From the NCBI GenBank assembly GCA_945643635.1, contig CALZFC010000217.1, positions 50,346 to 114,345 on the forward strand: a stretch of 64,000 nt of DNA, in the 5' to 3' direction. The stretch comes from Allodiplogaster sudhausi. Its lineage: Eukaryota; Nematoda; Chromadorea; Rhabditida; Diplogasteridae. Below are positions 1 to 12,600 of the stretch, piece after piece; the first letter of the stretch is position 1, and each line of letters begins with the position of its first letter. The notes below the pieces were generated by a model. The model did not search any database. It was given only the letters and a program-made list of their open reading frames with translations, and was not told the DNA's origin. The position numbers and the translations under genes are program-made.

Positions 1-170
1 GGGTTATGGGGTAAAGTTACTGAAATTTTGTGGAGAATACGAGTATAATACATTTCTGGTCCCTACTACTAGAATCAAGCCGGCAGGAGCCCACTGTGCT
101 AGAATAAATCAGAATTTCAAGAACCATCGGCTGAATACATAAAGTCGGGCAAACTTTTTCAAATCGACAT
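1..170 (+). repeat. Reference monomer (consensus unit)
   Basis: This unit equals the consensus: 57 A, 31 C, 37 G and 45 T by count (40% GC). Landmarks by monomer position: GGGTTATGGGG junction at 1-11; TATAATA at 44-50; the polymorphic C at 51; CTAGAAT at 69-75 and again at 99-105; the palindrome GCCGGC at 79-84; AATAAA at 103-108; TTCAAGAA at 116-123; TCGA at 164-167; CATG spanning the unit boundary (168 to 1). CpG dinucleotides start at 40, 81, 128, 146 and 165. AGAAT occurs four times (34, 71, 101, 111). The GCCGGC, TCGA and CATG sites each occur once per unit, so cutting there would give a 170-bp ladder. The phase is arbitrary; the true amplification boundary is unknown. Confidence 0.95.
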
Positions 171-338
171 GGGTTATGGTAAAGTTACTGAAATTTTGTG
201 GAGAATACGAGTATAATACATTTCTGGTCCCTACTACTAGAATCAAGCCGGCAGGAGCCCACTGTGCTAGAATAAATCAGAATTTCAAGAACCATCGGCT
301 GAATACATAAAGTCGGGCAAACTTTTTCAAATCGACAT
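171..338 (+). repeat. 168-bp unit, two G lost in the junction
   Basis: The junction reads GGGTTATGG then TAAAG, two G fewer than the consensus run of four. The rest of the unit matches consensus. Confidence 0.93.
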
Positions 339-2548
339 GGGTTATGGGGTAAAGTTACTGAAATTTTGTGGAGAATACGAGTATAATACATTTCTGGTCC
401 CTACTACTAGAATCAAGCCGGCAGGAGCCCACTGTGCTAGAATAAATCAGAATTTCAAGAACCATCGGCTGAATACATAAAGTCGGGCAAACTTTTTCAA
501 ATCGACATGGGTTATGGGGTAAAGTTACTGAAATTTTGTGGAGAATACGAGTATAATACATTTCTGGTCCCTACTACTAGAATCAAGCCGGCAGGAGCCC
601 ACTGTGCTAGAATAAATCAGAATTTCAAGAACCATCGGCTGAATACATAAAGTCGGGCAAACTTTTTCAAATCGACATGGGTTATGGGGTAAAGTTACTG
701 AAATTTTGTGGAGAATACGAGTATAATACATTTCTGGTCCCTACTACTAGAATCAAGCCGGCAGGAGCCCACTGTGCTAGAATAAATCAGAATTTCAAGA
801 ACCATCGGCTGAATACATAAAGTCGGGCAAACTTTTTCAAATCGACATGGGTTATGGGGTAAAGTTACTGAAATTTTGTGGAGAATACGAGTATAATACA
901 TTTCTGGTCCCTACTACTAGAATCAAGCCGGCAGGAGCCCACTGTGCTAGAATAAATCAGAATTTCAAGAACCATCGGCTGAATACATAAAGTCGGGCAA
1001 ACTTTTTCAAATCGACATGGGTTATGGGGTAAAGTTACTGAAATTTTGTGGAGAATACGAGTATAATACATTTCTGGTCCCTACTACTAGAATCAAGCCG
1101 GCAGGAGCCCACTGTGCTAGAATAAATCAGAATTTCAAGAACCATCGGCTGAATACATAAAGTCGGGCAAACTTTTTCAAATCGACATGGGTTATGGGGT
1201 AAAGTTACTGAAATTTTGTGGAGAATACGAGTATAATACATTTCTGGTCCCTACTACTAGAATCAAGCCGGCAGGAGCCCACTGTGCTAGAATAAATCAG
1301 AATTTCAAGAACCATCGGCTGAATACATAAAGTCGGGCAAACTTTTTCAAATCGACATGGGTTATGGGGTAAAGTTACTGAAATTTTGTGGAGAATACGA
1401 GTATAATACATTTCTGGTCCCTACTACTAGAATCAAGCCGGCAGGAGCCCACTGTGCTAGAATAAATCAGAATTTCAAGAACCATCGGCTGAATACATAA
1501 AGTCGGGCAAACTTTTTCAAATCGACATGGGTTATGGGGTAAAGTTACTGAAATTTTGTGGAGAATACGAGTATAATACATTTCTGGTCCCTACTACTAG
1601 AATCAAGCCGGCAGGAGCCCACTGTGCTAGAATAAATCAGAATTTCAAGAACCATCGGCTGAATACATAAAGTCGGGCAAACTTTTTCAAATCGACATGG
1701 GTTATGGGGTAAAGTTACTGAAATTTTGTGGAGAATACGAGTATAATACATTTCTGGTCCCTACTACTAGAATCAAGCCGGCAGGAGCCCACTGTGCTAG
1801 AATAAATCAGAATTTCAAGAACCATCGGCTGAATACATAAAGTCGGGCAAACTTTTTCAAATCGACATGGGTTATGGGGTAAAGTTACTGAAATTTTGTG
1901 GAGAATACGAGTATAATACATTTCTGGTCCCTACTACTAGAATCAAGCCGGCAGGAGCCCACTGTGCTAGAATAAATCAGAATTTCAAGAACCATCGGCT
2001 GAATACATAAAGTCGGGCAAACTTTTTCAAATCGACATGGGTTATGGGGTAAAGTTACTGAAATTTTGTGGAGAATACGAGTATAATACATTTCTGGTCC
2101 CTACTACTAGAATCAAGCCGGCAGGAGCCCACTGTGCTAGAATAAATCAGAATTTCAAGAACCATCGGCTGAATACATAAAGTCGGGCAAACTTTTTCAA
2201 ATCGACATGGGTTATGGGGTAAAGTTACTGAAATTTTGTGGAGAATACGAGTATAATACATTTCTGGTCCCTACTACTAGAATCAAGCCGGCAGGAGCCC
2301 ACTGTGCTAGAATAAATCAGAATTTCAAGAACCATCGGCTGAATACATAAAGTCGGGCAAACTTTTTCAAATCGACATGGGTTATGGGGTAAAGTTACTG
2401 AAATTTTGTGGAGAATACGAGTATAATACATTTCTGGTCCCTACTACTAGAATCAAGCCGGCAGGAGCCCACTGTGCTAGAATAAATCAGAATTTCAAGA
2501 ACCATCGGCTGAATACATAAAGTCGGGCAAACTTTTTCAAATCGACAT

Positions 2549-2716
2549 GGGTTGGGGTAAAGTTACTGAAATTTTGTGGAGAATACGAGTATAATACATT
2601 TCTGGTCCCTACTACTAGAATCAAGCCGGCAGGAGCCCACTGTGCTAGAATAAATCAGAATTTCAAGAACCATCGGCTGAATACATAAAGTCGGGCAAAC
2701 TTTTTCAAATCGACAT
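2549..2716 (+). repeat. 168-bp unit, AT lost in the junction
   Basis: The junction reads GGGTTGGGG; the AT between the two G runs is missing. The lost bases are not part of a homopolymer, so simple run-length miscalling does not explain it. A slip between the two TATGGG-like or TGGG-like halves of the junction would. Confidence 0.92.
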
Positions 2717-5096
2717 GGGTTATGGGGTAAAGTTACTGAAATTTTGTGGAGAATACGAGTATAATACATTTCTGGTCCCTACTACTAGAATCAAGCCGGC
2801 AGGAGCCCACTGTGCTAGAATAAATCAGAATTTCAAGAACCATCGGCTGAATACATAAAGTCGGGCAAACTTTTTCAAATCGACATGGGTTATGGGGTAA
2901 AGTTACTGAAATTTTGTGGAGAATACGAGTATAATACATTTCTGGTCCCTACTACTAGAATCAAGCCGGCAGGAGCCCACTGTGCTAGAATAAATCAGAA
3001 TTTCAAGAACCATCGGCTGAATACATAAAGTCGGGCAAACTTTTTCAAATCGACATGGGTTATGGGGTAAAGTTACTGAAATTTTGTGGAGAATACGAGT
3101 ATAATACATTTCTGGTCCCTACTACTAGAATCAAGCCGGCAGGAGCCCACTGTGCTAGAATAAATCAGAATTTCAAGAACCATCGGCTGAATACATAAAG
3201 TCGGGCAAACTTTTTCAAATCGACATGGGTTATGGGGTAAAGTTACTGAAATTTTGTGGAGAATACGAGTATAATACATTTCTGGTCCCTACTACTAGAA
3301 TCAAGCCGGCAGGAGCCCACTGTGCTAGAATAAATCAGAATTTCAAGAACCATCGGCTGAATACATAAAGTCGGGCAAACTTTTTCAAATCGACATGGGT
3401 TATGGGGTAAAGTTACTGAAATTTTGTGGAGAATACGAGTATAATACATTTCTGGTCCCTACTACTAGAATCAAGCCGGCAGGAGCCCACTGTGCTAGAA
3501 TAAATCAGAATTTCAAGAACCATCGGCTGAATACATAAAGTCGGGCAAACTTTTTCAAATCGACATGGGTTATGGGGTAAAGTTACTGAAATTTTGTGGA
3601 GAATACGAGTATAATACATTTCTGGTCCCTACTACTAGAATCAAGCCGGCAGGAGCCCACTGTGCTAGAATAAATCAGAATTTCAAGAACCATCGGCTGA
3701 ATACATAAAGTCGGGCAAACTTTTTCAAATCGACATGGGTTATGGGGTAAAGTTACTGAAATTTTGTGGAGAATACGAGTATAATACATTTCTGGTCCCT
3801 ACTACTAGAATCAAGCCGGCAGGAGCCCACTGTGCTAGAATAAATCAGAATTTCAAGAACCATCGGCTGAATACATAAAGTCGGGCAAACTTTTTCAAAT
3901 CGACATGGGTTATGGGGTAAAGTTACTGAAATTTTGTGGAGAATACGAGTATAATACATTTCTGGTCCCTACTACTAGAATCAAGCCGGCAGGAGCCCAC
4001 TGTGCTAGAATAAATCAGAATTTCAAGAACCATCGGCTGAATACATAAAGTCGGGCAAACTTTTTCAAATCGACATGGGTTATGGGGTAAAGTTACTGAA
4101 ATTTTGTGGAGAATACGAGTATAATACATTTCTGGTCCCTACTACTAGAATCAAGCCGGCAGGAGCCCACTGTGCTAGAATAAATCAGAATTTCAAGAAC
4201 CATCGGCTGAATACATAAAGTCGGGCAAACTTTTTCAAATCGACATGGGTTATGGGGTAAAGTTACTGAAATTTTGTGGAGAATACGAGTATAATACATT
4301 TCTGGTCCCTACTACTAGAATCAAGCCGGCAGGAGCCCACTGTGCTAGAATAAATCAGAATTTCAAGAACCATCGGCTGAATACATAAAGTCGGGCAAAC
4401 TTTTTCAAATCGACATGGGTTATGGGGTAAAGTTACTGAAATTTTGTGGAGAATACGAGTATAATACATTTCTGGTCCCTACTACTAGAATCAAGCCGGC
4501 AGGAGCCCACTGTGCTAGAATAAATCAGAATTTCAAGAACCATCGGCTGAATACATAAAGTCGGGCAAACTTTTTCAAATCGACATGGGTTATGGGGTAA
4601 AGTTACTGAAATTTTGTGGAGAATACGAGTATAATACATTTCTGGTCCCTACTACTAGAATCAAGCCGGCAGGAGCCCACTGTGCTAGAATAAATCAGAA
4701 TTTCAAGAACCATCGGCTGAATACATAAAGTCGGGCAAACTTTTTCAAATCGACATGGGTTATGGGGTAAAGTTACTGAAATTTTGTGGAGAATACGAGT
4801 ATAATACATTTCTGGTCCCTACTACTAGAATCAAGCCGGCAGGAGCCCACTGTGCTAGAATAAATCAGAATTTCAAGAACCATCGGCTGAATACATAAAG
4901 TCGGGCAAACTTTTTCAAATCGACATGGGTTATGGGGTAAAGTTACTGAAATTTTGTGGAGAATACGAGTATAATACATTTCTGGTCCCTACTACTAGAA
5001 TCAAGCCGGCAGGAGCCCACTGTGCTAGAATAAATCAGAATTTCAAGAACCATCGGCTGAATACATAAAGTCGGGCAAACTTTTTCAAATCGACAT

Positions 5097-5265
5097 GGGT
5101 TATGGGTAAAGTTACTGAAATTTTGTGGAGAATACGAGTATAATACATTTCTGGTCCCTACTACTAGAATCAAGCCGGCAGGAGCCCACTGTGCTAGAAT
5201 AAATCAGAATTTCAAGAACCATCGGCTGAATACATAAAGTCGGGCAAACTTTTTCAAATCGACAT
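5097..5265 (+). repeat. 169-bp unit, one G lost in the G run
   Basis: The run of four G at monomer positions 8-11 is three G long. The same one-base loss recurs in the next variant unit at 6456 and many times right of 45 kb. Confidence 0.92.
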
Positions 5266-6455
5266 GGGTTATGGGGTAAAGTTACTGAAATTTTGTGGAG
5301 AATACGAGTATAATACATTTCTGGTCCCTACTACTAGAATCAAGCCGGCAGGAGCCCACTGTGCTAGAATAAATCAGAATTTCAAGAACCATCGGCTGAA
5401 TACATAAAGTCGGGCAAACTTTTTCAAATCGACATGGGTTATGGGGTAAAGTTACTGAAATTTTGTGGAGAATACGAGTATAATACATTTCTGGTCCCTA
5501 CTACTAGAATCAAGCCGGCAGGAGCCCACTGTGCTAGAATAAATCAGAATTTCAAGAACCATCGGCTGAATACATAAAGTCGGGCAAACTTTTTCAAATC
5601 GACATGGGTTATGGGGTAAAGTTACTGAAATTTTGTGGAGAATACGAGTATAATACATTTCTGGTCCCTACTACTAGAATCAAGCCGGCAGGAGCCCACT
5701 GTGCTAGAATAAATCAGAATTTCAAGAACCATCGGCTGAATACATAAAGTCGGGCAAACTTTTTCAAATCGACATGGGTTATGGGGTAAAGTTACTGAAA
5801 TTTTGTGGAGAATACGAGTATAATACATTTCTGGTCCCTACTACTAGAATCAAGCCGGCAGGAGCCCACTGTGCTAGAATAAATCAGAATTTCAAGAACC
5901 ATCGGCTGAATACATAAAGTCGGGCAAACTTTTTCAAATCGACATGGGTTATGGGGTAAAGTTACTGAAATTTTGTGGAGAATACGAGTATAATACATTT
6001 CTGGTCCCTACTACTAGAATCAAGCCGGCAGGAGCCCACTGTGCTAGAATAAATCAGAATTTCAAGAACCATCGGCTGAATACATAAAGTCGGGCAAACT
6101 TTTTCAAATCGACATGGGTTATGGGGTAAAGTTACTGAAATTTTGTGGAGAATACGAGTATAATACATTTCTGGTCCCTACTACTAGAATCAAGCCGGCA
6201 GGAGCCCACTGTGCTAGAATAAATCAGAATTTCAAGAACCATCGGCTGAATACATAAAGTCGGGCAAACTTTTTCAAATCGACATGGGTTATGGGGTAAA
6301 GTTACTGAAATTTTGTGGAGAATACGAGTATAATACATTTCTGGTCCCTACTACTAGAATCAAGCCGGCAGGAGCCCACTGTGCTAGAATAAATCAGAAT
6401 TTCAAGAACCATCGGCTGAATACATAAAGTCGGGCAAACTTTTTCAAATCGACAT

Positions 6456-6624
6456 GGGTTATGGGTAAAGTTACTGAAATTTTGTGGAGAATACGAGTAT
6501 AATACATTTCTGGTCCCTACTACTAGAATCAAGCCGGCAGGAGCCCACTGTGCTAGAATAAATCAGAATTTCAAGAACCATCGGCTGAATACATAAAGTC
6601 GGGCAAACTTTTTCAAATCGACAT
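6456..6624 (+). repeat. 169-bp unit, one G lost in the G run
   Basis: Same allele as the unit starting at 5097, eight units further on. It is the last variant before a 31.6-kb stretch without any. Confidence 0.92.
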
Positions 6625-9600
6625 GGGTTATGGGGTAAAGTTACTGAAATTTTGTGGAGAATACGAGTATAATACATTTCTGGTCCCTACTACTAGAATC
6701 AAGCCGGCAGGAGCCCACTGTGCTAGAATAAATCAGAATTTCAAGAACCATCGGCTGAATACATAAAGTCGGGCAAACTTTTTCAAATCGACATGGGTTA
6801 TGGGGTAAAGTTACTGAAATTTTGTGGAGAATACGAGTATAATACATTTCTGGTCCCTACTACTAGAATCAAGCCGGCAGGAGCCCACTGTGCTAGAATA
6901 AATCAGAATTTCAAGAACCATCGGCTGAATACATAAAGTCGGGCAAACTTTTTCAAATCGACATGGGTTATGGGGTAAAGTTACTGAAATTTTGTGGAGA
7001 ATACGAGTATAATACATTTCTGGTCCCTACTACTAGAATCAAGCCGGCAGGAGCCCACTGTGCTAGAATAAATCAGAATTTCAAGAACCATCGGCTGAAT
7101 ACATAAAGTCGGGCAAACTTTTTCAAATCGACATGGGTTATGGGGTAAAGTTACTGAAATTTTGTGGAGAATACGAGTATAATACATTTCTGGTCCCTAC
7201 TACTAGAATCAAGCCGGCAGGAGCCCACTGTGCTAGAATAAATCAGAATTTCAAGAACCATCGGCTGAATACATAAAGTCGGGCAAACTTTTTCAAATCG
7301 ACATGGGTTATGGGGTAAAGTTACTGAAATTTTGTGGAGAATACGAGTATAATACATTTCTGGTCCCTACTACTAGAATCAAGCCGGCAGGAGCCCACTG
7401 TGCTAGAATAAATCAGAATTTCAAGAACCATCGGCTGAATACATAAAGTCGGGCAAACTTTTTCAAATCGACATGGGTTATGGGGTAAAGTTACTGAAAT
7501 TTTGTGGAGAATACGAGTATAATACATTTCTGGTCCCTACTACTAGAATCAAGCCGGCAGGAGCCCACTGTGCTAGAATAAATCAGAATTTCAAGAACCA
7601 TCGGCTGAATACATAAAGTCGGGCAAACTTTTTCAAATCGACATGGGTTATGGGGTAAAGTTACTGAAATTTTGTGGAGAATACGAGTATAATACATTTC
7701 TGGTCCCTACTACTAGAATCAAGCCGGCAGGAGCCCACTGTGCTAGAATAAATCAGAATTTCAAGAACCATCGGCTGAATACATAAAGTCGGGCAAACTT
7801 TTTCAAATCGACATGGGTTATGGGGTAAAGTTACTGAAATTTTGTGGAGAATACGAGTATAATACATTTCTGGTCCCTACTACTAGAATCAAGCCGGCAG
7901 GAGCCCACTGTGCTAGAATAAATCAGAATTTCAAGAACCATCGGCTGAATACATAAAGTCGGGCAAACTTTTTCAAATCGACATGGGTTATGGGGTAAAG
8001 TTACTGAAATTTTGTGGAGAATACGAGTATAATACATTTCTGGTCCCTACTACTAGAATCAAGCCGGCAGGAGCCCACTGTGCTAGAATAAATCAGAATT
8101 TCAAGAACCATCGGCTGAATACATAAAGTCGGGCAAACTTTTTCAAATCGACATGGGTTATGGGGTAAAGTTACTGAAATTTTGTGGAGAATACGAGTAT
8201 AATACATTTCTGGTCCCTACTACTAGAATCAAGCCGGCAGGAGCCCACTGTGCTAGAATAAATCAGAATTTCAAGAACCATCGGCTGAATACATAAAGTC
8301 GGGCAAACTTTTTCAAATCGACATGGGTTATGGGGTAAAGTTACTGAAATTTTGTGGAGAATACGAGTATAATACATTTCTGGTCCCTACTACTAGAATC
8401 AAGCCGGCAGGAGCCCACTGTGCTAGAATAAATCAGAATTTCAAGAACCATCGGCTGAATACATAAAGTCGGGCAAACTTTTTCAAATCGACATGGGTTA
8501 TGGGGTAAAGTTACTGAAATTTTGTGGAGAATACGAGTATAATACATTTCTGGTCCCTACTACTAGAATCAAGCCGGCAGGAGCCCACTGTGCTAGAATA
8601 AATCAGAATTTCAAGAACCATCGGCTGAATACATAAAGTCGGGCAAACTTTTTCAAATCGACATGGGTTATGGGGTAAAGTTACTGAAATTTTGTGGAGA
8701 ATACGAGTATAATACATTTCTGGTCCCTACTACTAGAATCAAGCCGGCAGGAGCCCACTGTGCTAGAATAAATCAGAATTTCAAGAACCATCGGCTGAAT
8801 ACATAAAGTCGGGCAAACTTTTTCAAATCGACATGGGTTATGGGGTAAAGTTACTGAAATTTTGTGGAGAATACGAGTATAATACATTTCTGGTCCCTAC
8901 TACTAGAATCAAGCCGGCAGGAGCCCACTGTGCTAGAATAAATCAGAATTTCAAGAACCATCGGCTGAATACATAAAGTCGGGCAAACTTTTTCAAATCG
9001 ACATGGGTTATGGGGTAAAGTTACTGAAATTTTGTGGAGAATACGAGTATAATACATTTCTGGTCCCTACTACTAGAATCAAGCCGGCAGGAGCCCACTG
9101 TGCTAGAATAAATCAGAATTTCAAGAACCATCGGCTGAATACATAAAGTCGGGCAAACTTTTTCAAATCGACATGGGTTATGGGGTAAAGTTACTGAAAT
9201 TTTGTGGAGAATACGAGTATAATACATTTCTGGTCCCTACTACTAGAATCAAGCCGGCAGGAGCCCACTGTGCTAGAATAAATCAGAATTTCAAGAACCA
9301 TCGGCTGAATACATAAAGTCGGGCAAACTTTTTCAAATCGACATGGGTTATGGGGTAAAGTTACTGAAATTTTGTGGAGAATACGAGTATAATACATTTC
9401 TGGTCCCTACTACTAGAATCAAGCCGGCAGGAGCCCACTGTGCTAGAATAAATCAGAATTTCAAGAACCATCGGCTGAATACATAAAGTCGGGCAAACTT
9501 TTTCAAATCGACATGGGTTATGGGGTAAAGTTACTGAAATTTTGTGGAGAATACGAGTATAATACATTTCTGGTCCCTACTACTAGAATCAAGCCGGCAG

Positions 9601-12600
9601 GAGCCCACTGTGCTAGAATAAATCAGAATTTCAAGAACCATCGGCTGAATACATAAAGTCGGGCAAACTTTTTCAAATCGACATGGGTTATGGGGTAAAG
9701 TTACTGAAATTTTGTGGAGAATACGAGTATAATACATTTCTGGTCCCTACTACTAGAATCAAGCCGGCAGGAGCCCACTGTGCTAGAATAAATCAGAATT
9801 TCAAGAACCATCGGCTGAATACATAAAGTCGGGCAAACTTTTTCAAATCGACATGGGTTATGGGGTAAAGTTACTGAAATTTTGTGGAGAATACGAGTAT
9901 AATACATTTCTGGTCCCTACTACTAGAATCAAGCCGGCAGGAGCCCACTGTGCTAGAATAAATCAGAATTTCAAGAACCATCGGCTGAATACATAAAGTC
10001 GGGCAAACTTTTTCAAATCGACATGGGTTATGGGGTAAAGTTACTGAAATTTTGTGGAGAATACGAGTATAATACATTTCTGGTCCCTACTACTAGAATC
10101 AAGCCGGCAGGAGCCCACTGTGCTAGAATAAATCAGAATTTCAAGAACCATCGGCTGAATACATAAAGTCGGGCAAACTTTTTCAAATCGACATGGGTTA
10201 TGGGGTAAAGTTACTGAAATTTTGTGGAGAATACGAGTATAATACATTTCTGGTCCCTACTACTAGAATCAAGCCGGCAGGAGCCCACTGTGCTAGAATA
10301 AATCAGAATTTCAAGAACCATCGGCTGAATACATAAAGTCGGGCAAACTTTTTCAAATCGACATGGGTTATGGGGTAAAGTTACTGAAATTTTGTGGAGA
10401 ATACGAGTATAATACATTTCTGGTCCCTACTACTAGAATCAAGCCGGCAGGAGCCCACTGTGCTAGAATAAATCAGAATTTCAAGAACCATCGGCTGAAT
10501 ACATAAAGTCGGGCAAACTTTTTCAAATCGACATGGGTTATGGGGTAAAGTTACTGAAATTTTGTGGAGAATACGAGTATAATACATTTCTGGTCCCTAC
10601 TACTAGAATCAAGCCGGCAGGAGCCCACTGTGCTAGAATAAATCAGAATTTCAAGAACCATCGGCTGAATACATAAAGTCGGGCAAACTTTTTCAAATCG
10701 ACATGGGTTATGGGGTAAAGTTACTGAAATTTTGTGGAGAATACGAGTATAATACATTTCTGGTCCCTACTACTAGAATCAAGCCGGCAGGAGCCCACTG
10801 TGCTAGAATAAATCAGAATTTCAAGAACCATCGGCTGAATACATAAAGTCGGGCAAACTTTTTCAAATCGACATGGGTTATGGGGTAAAGTTACTGAAAT
10901 TTTGTGGAGAATACGAGTATAATACATTTCTGGTCCCTACTACTAGAATCAAGCCGGCAGGAGCCCACTGTGCTAGAATAAATCAGAATTTCAAGAACCA
11001 TCGGCTGAATACATAAAGTCGGGCAAACTTTTTCAAATCGACATGGGTTATGGGGTAAAGTTACTGAAATTTTGTGGAGAATACGAGTATAATACATTTC
11101 TGGTCCCTACTACTAGAATCAAGCCGGCAGGAGCCCACTGTGCTAGAATAAATCAGAATTTCAAGAACCATCGGCTGAATACATAAAGTCGGGCAAACTT
11201 TTTCAAATCGACATGGGTTATGGGGTAAAGTTACTGAAATTTTGTGGAGAATACGAGTATAATACATTTCTGGTCCCTACTACTAGAATCAAGCCGGCAG
11301 GAGCCCACTGTGCTAGAATAAATCAGAATTTCAAGAACCATCGGCTGAATACATAAAGTCGGGCAAACTTTTTCAAATCGACATGGGTTATGGGGTAAAG
11401 TTACTGAAATTTTGTGGAGAATACGAGTATAATACATTTCTGGTCCCTACTACTAGAATCAAGCCGGCAGGAGCCCACTGTGCTAGAATAAATCAGAATT
11501 TCAAGAACCATCGGCTGAATACATAAAGTCGGGCAAACTTTTTCAAATCGACATGGGTTATGGGGTAAAGTTACTGAAATTTTGTGGAGAATACGAGTAT
11601 AATACATTTCTGGTCCCTACTACTAGAATCAAGCCGGCAGGAGCCCACTGTGCTAGAATAAATCAGAATTTCAAGAACCATCGGCTGAATACATAAAGTC
11701 GGGCAAACTTTTTCAAATCGACATGGGTTATGGGGTAAAGTTACTGAAATTTTGTGGAGAATACGAGTATAATACATTTCTGGTCCCTACTACTAGAATC
11801 AAGCCGGCAGGAGCCCACTGTGCTAGAATAAATCAGAATTTCAAGAACCATCGGCTGAATACATAAAGTCGGGCAAACTTTTTCAAATCGACATGGGTTA
11901 TGGGGTAAAGTTACTGAAATTTTGTGGAGAATACGAGTATAATACATTTCTGGTCCCTACTACTAGAATCAAGCCGGCAGGAGCCCACTGTGCTAGAATA
12001 AATCAGAATTTCAAGAACCATCGGCTGAATACATAAAGTCGGGCAAACTTTTTCAAATCGACATGGGTTATGGGGTAAAGTTACTGAAATTTTGTGGAGA
12101 ATACGAGTATAATACATTTCTGGTCCCTACTACTAGAATCAAGCCGGCAGGAGCCCACTGTGCTAGAATAAATCAGAATTTCAAGAACCATCGGCTGAAT
12201 ACATAAAGTCGGGCAAACTTTTTCAAATCGACATGGGTTATGGGGTAAAGTTACTGAAATTTTGTGGAGAATACGAGTATAATACATTTCTGGTCCCTAC
12301 TACTAGAATCAAGCCGGCAGGAGCCCACTGTGCTAGAATAAATCAGAATTTCAAGAACCATCGGCTGAATACATAAAGTCGGGCAAACTTTTTCAAATCG
12401 ACATGGGTTATGGGGTAAAGTTACTGAAATTTTGTGGAGAATACGAGTATAATACATTTCTGGTCCCTACTACTAGAATCAAGCCGGCAGGAGCCCACTG
12501 TGCTAGAATAAATCAGAATTTCAAGAACCATCGGCTGAATACATAAAGTCGGGCAAACTTTTTCAAATCGACATGGGTTATGGGGTAAAGTTACTGAAAT

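Larger units (their letters stand above)
1..6624 (+). repeat. Left array segment, rare junction deletions
   Basis: Thirty-nine units, 35 of them identical to consensus. The four exceptions start at 171 (168 bp), 2549 (168 bp), 5097 (169 bp) and 6456 (169 bp). All four are small deletions inside the GGGTTATGGGG junction; I see no substitution elsewhere in the segment. Confidence 0.93.

Noticed and set aside
44..49. TATAAT as a bacterial -10 promoter element
   Set aside because: No -35 element lies at a suitable distance, no gene follows, and the context is a eukaryote-like satellite.
135..151. CENP-B box in the monomer
   Set aside because: CGGG at 146-149 with A at 143 fits part of the motif, but the TTCG half reads ATAC, so the essential bases are missing; I found no match on the other strand.
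144..168. Hairpin GTCG ... CGAC
   Set aside because: The stem is four base pairs with a 17-base loop; too weak to call a structural element or terminator.
1..170. tRNA-derived or SINE-like unit with polymerase III boxes
   Set aside because: No A box or B box consensus (GGTTCGANNCC) is present, and there is no poly(A) tail or target-site duplication between units.
185..391. Minus-strand open frame of 68 codons repeated about once per unit
   Set aside because: It runs from an ATG at monomer position 53 back to a TAA at positions 19-17 of the previous unit, so at 207 bases it is longer than the 170-bp period and each copy overlaps the next by 37 bases. There is no recognisable domain, and every unit gives the same peptide only because the DNA is identical. 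It is a by-product of the repeat.
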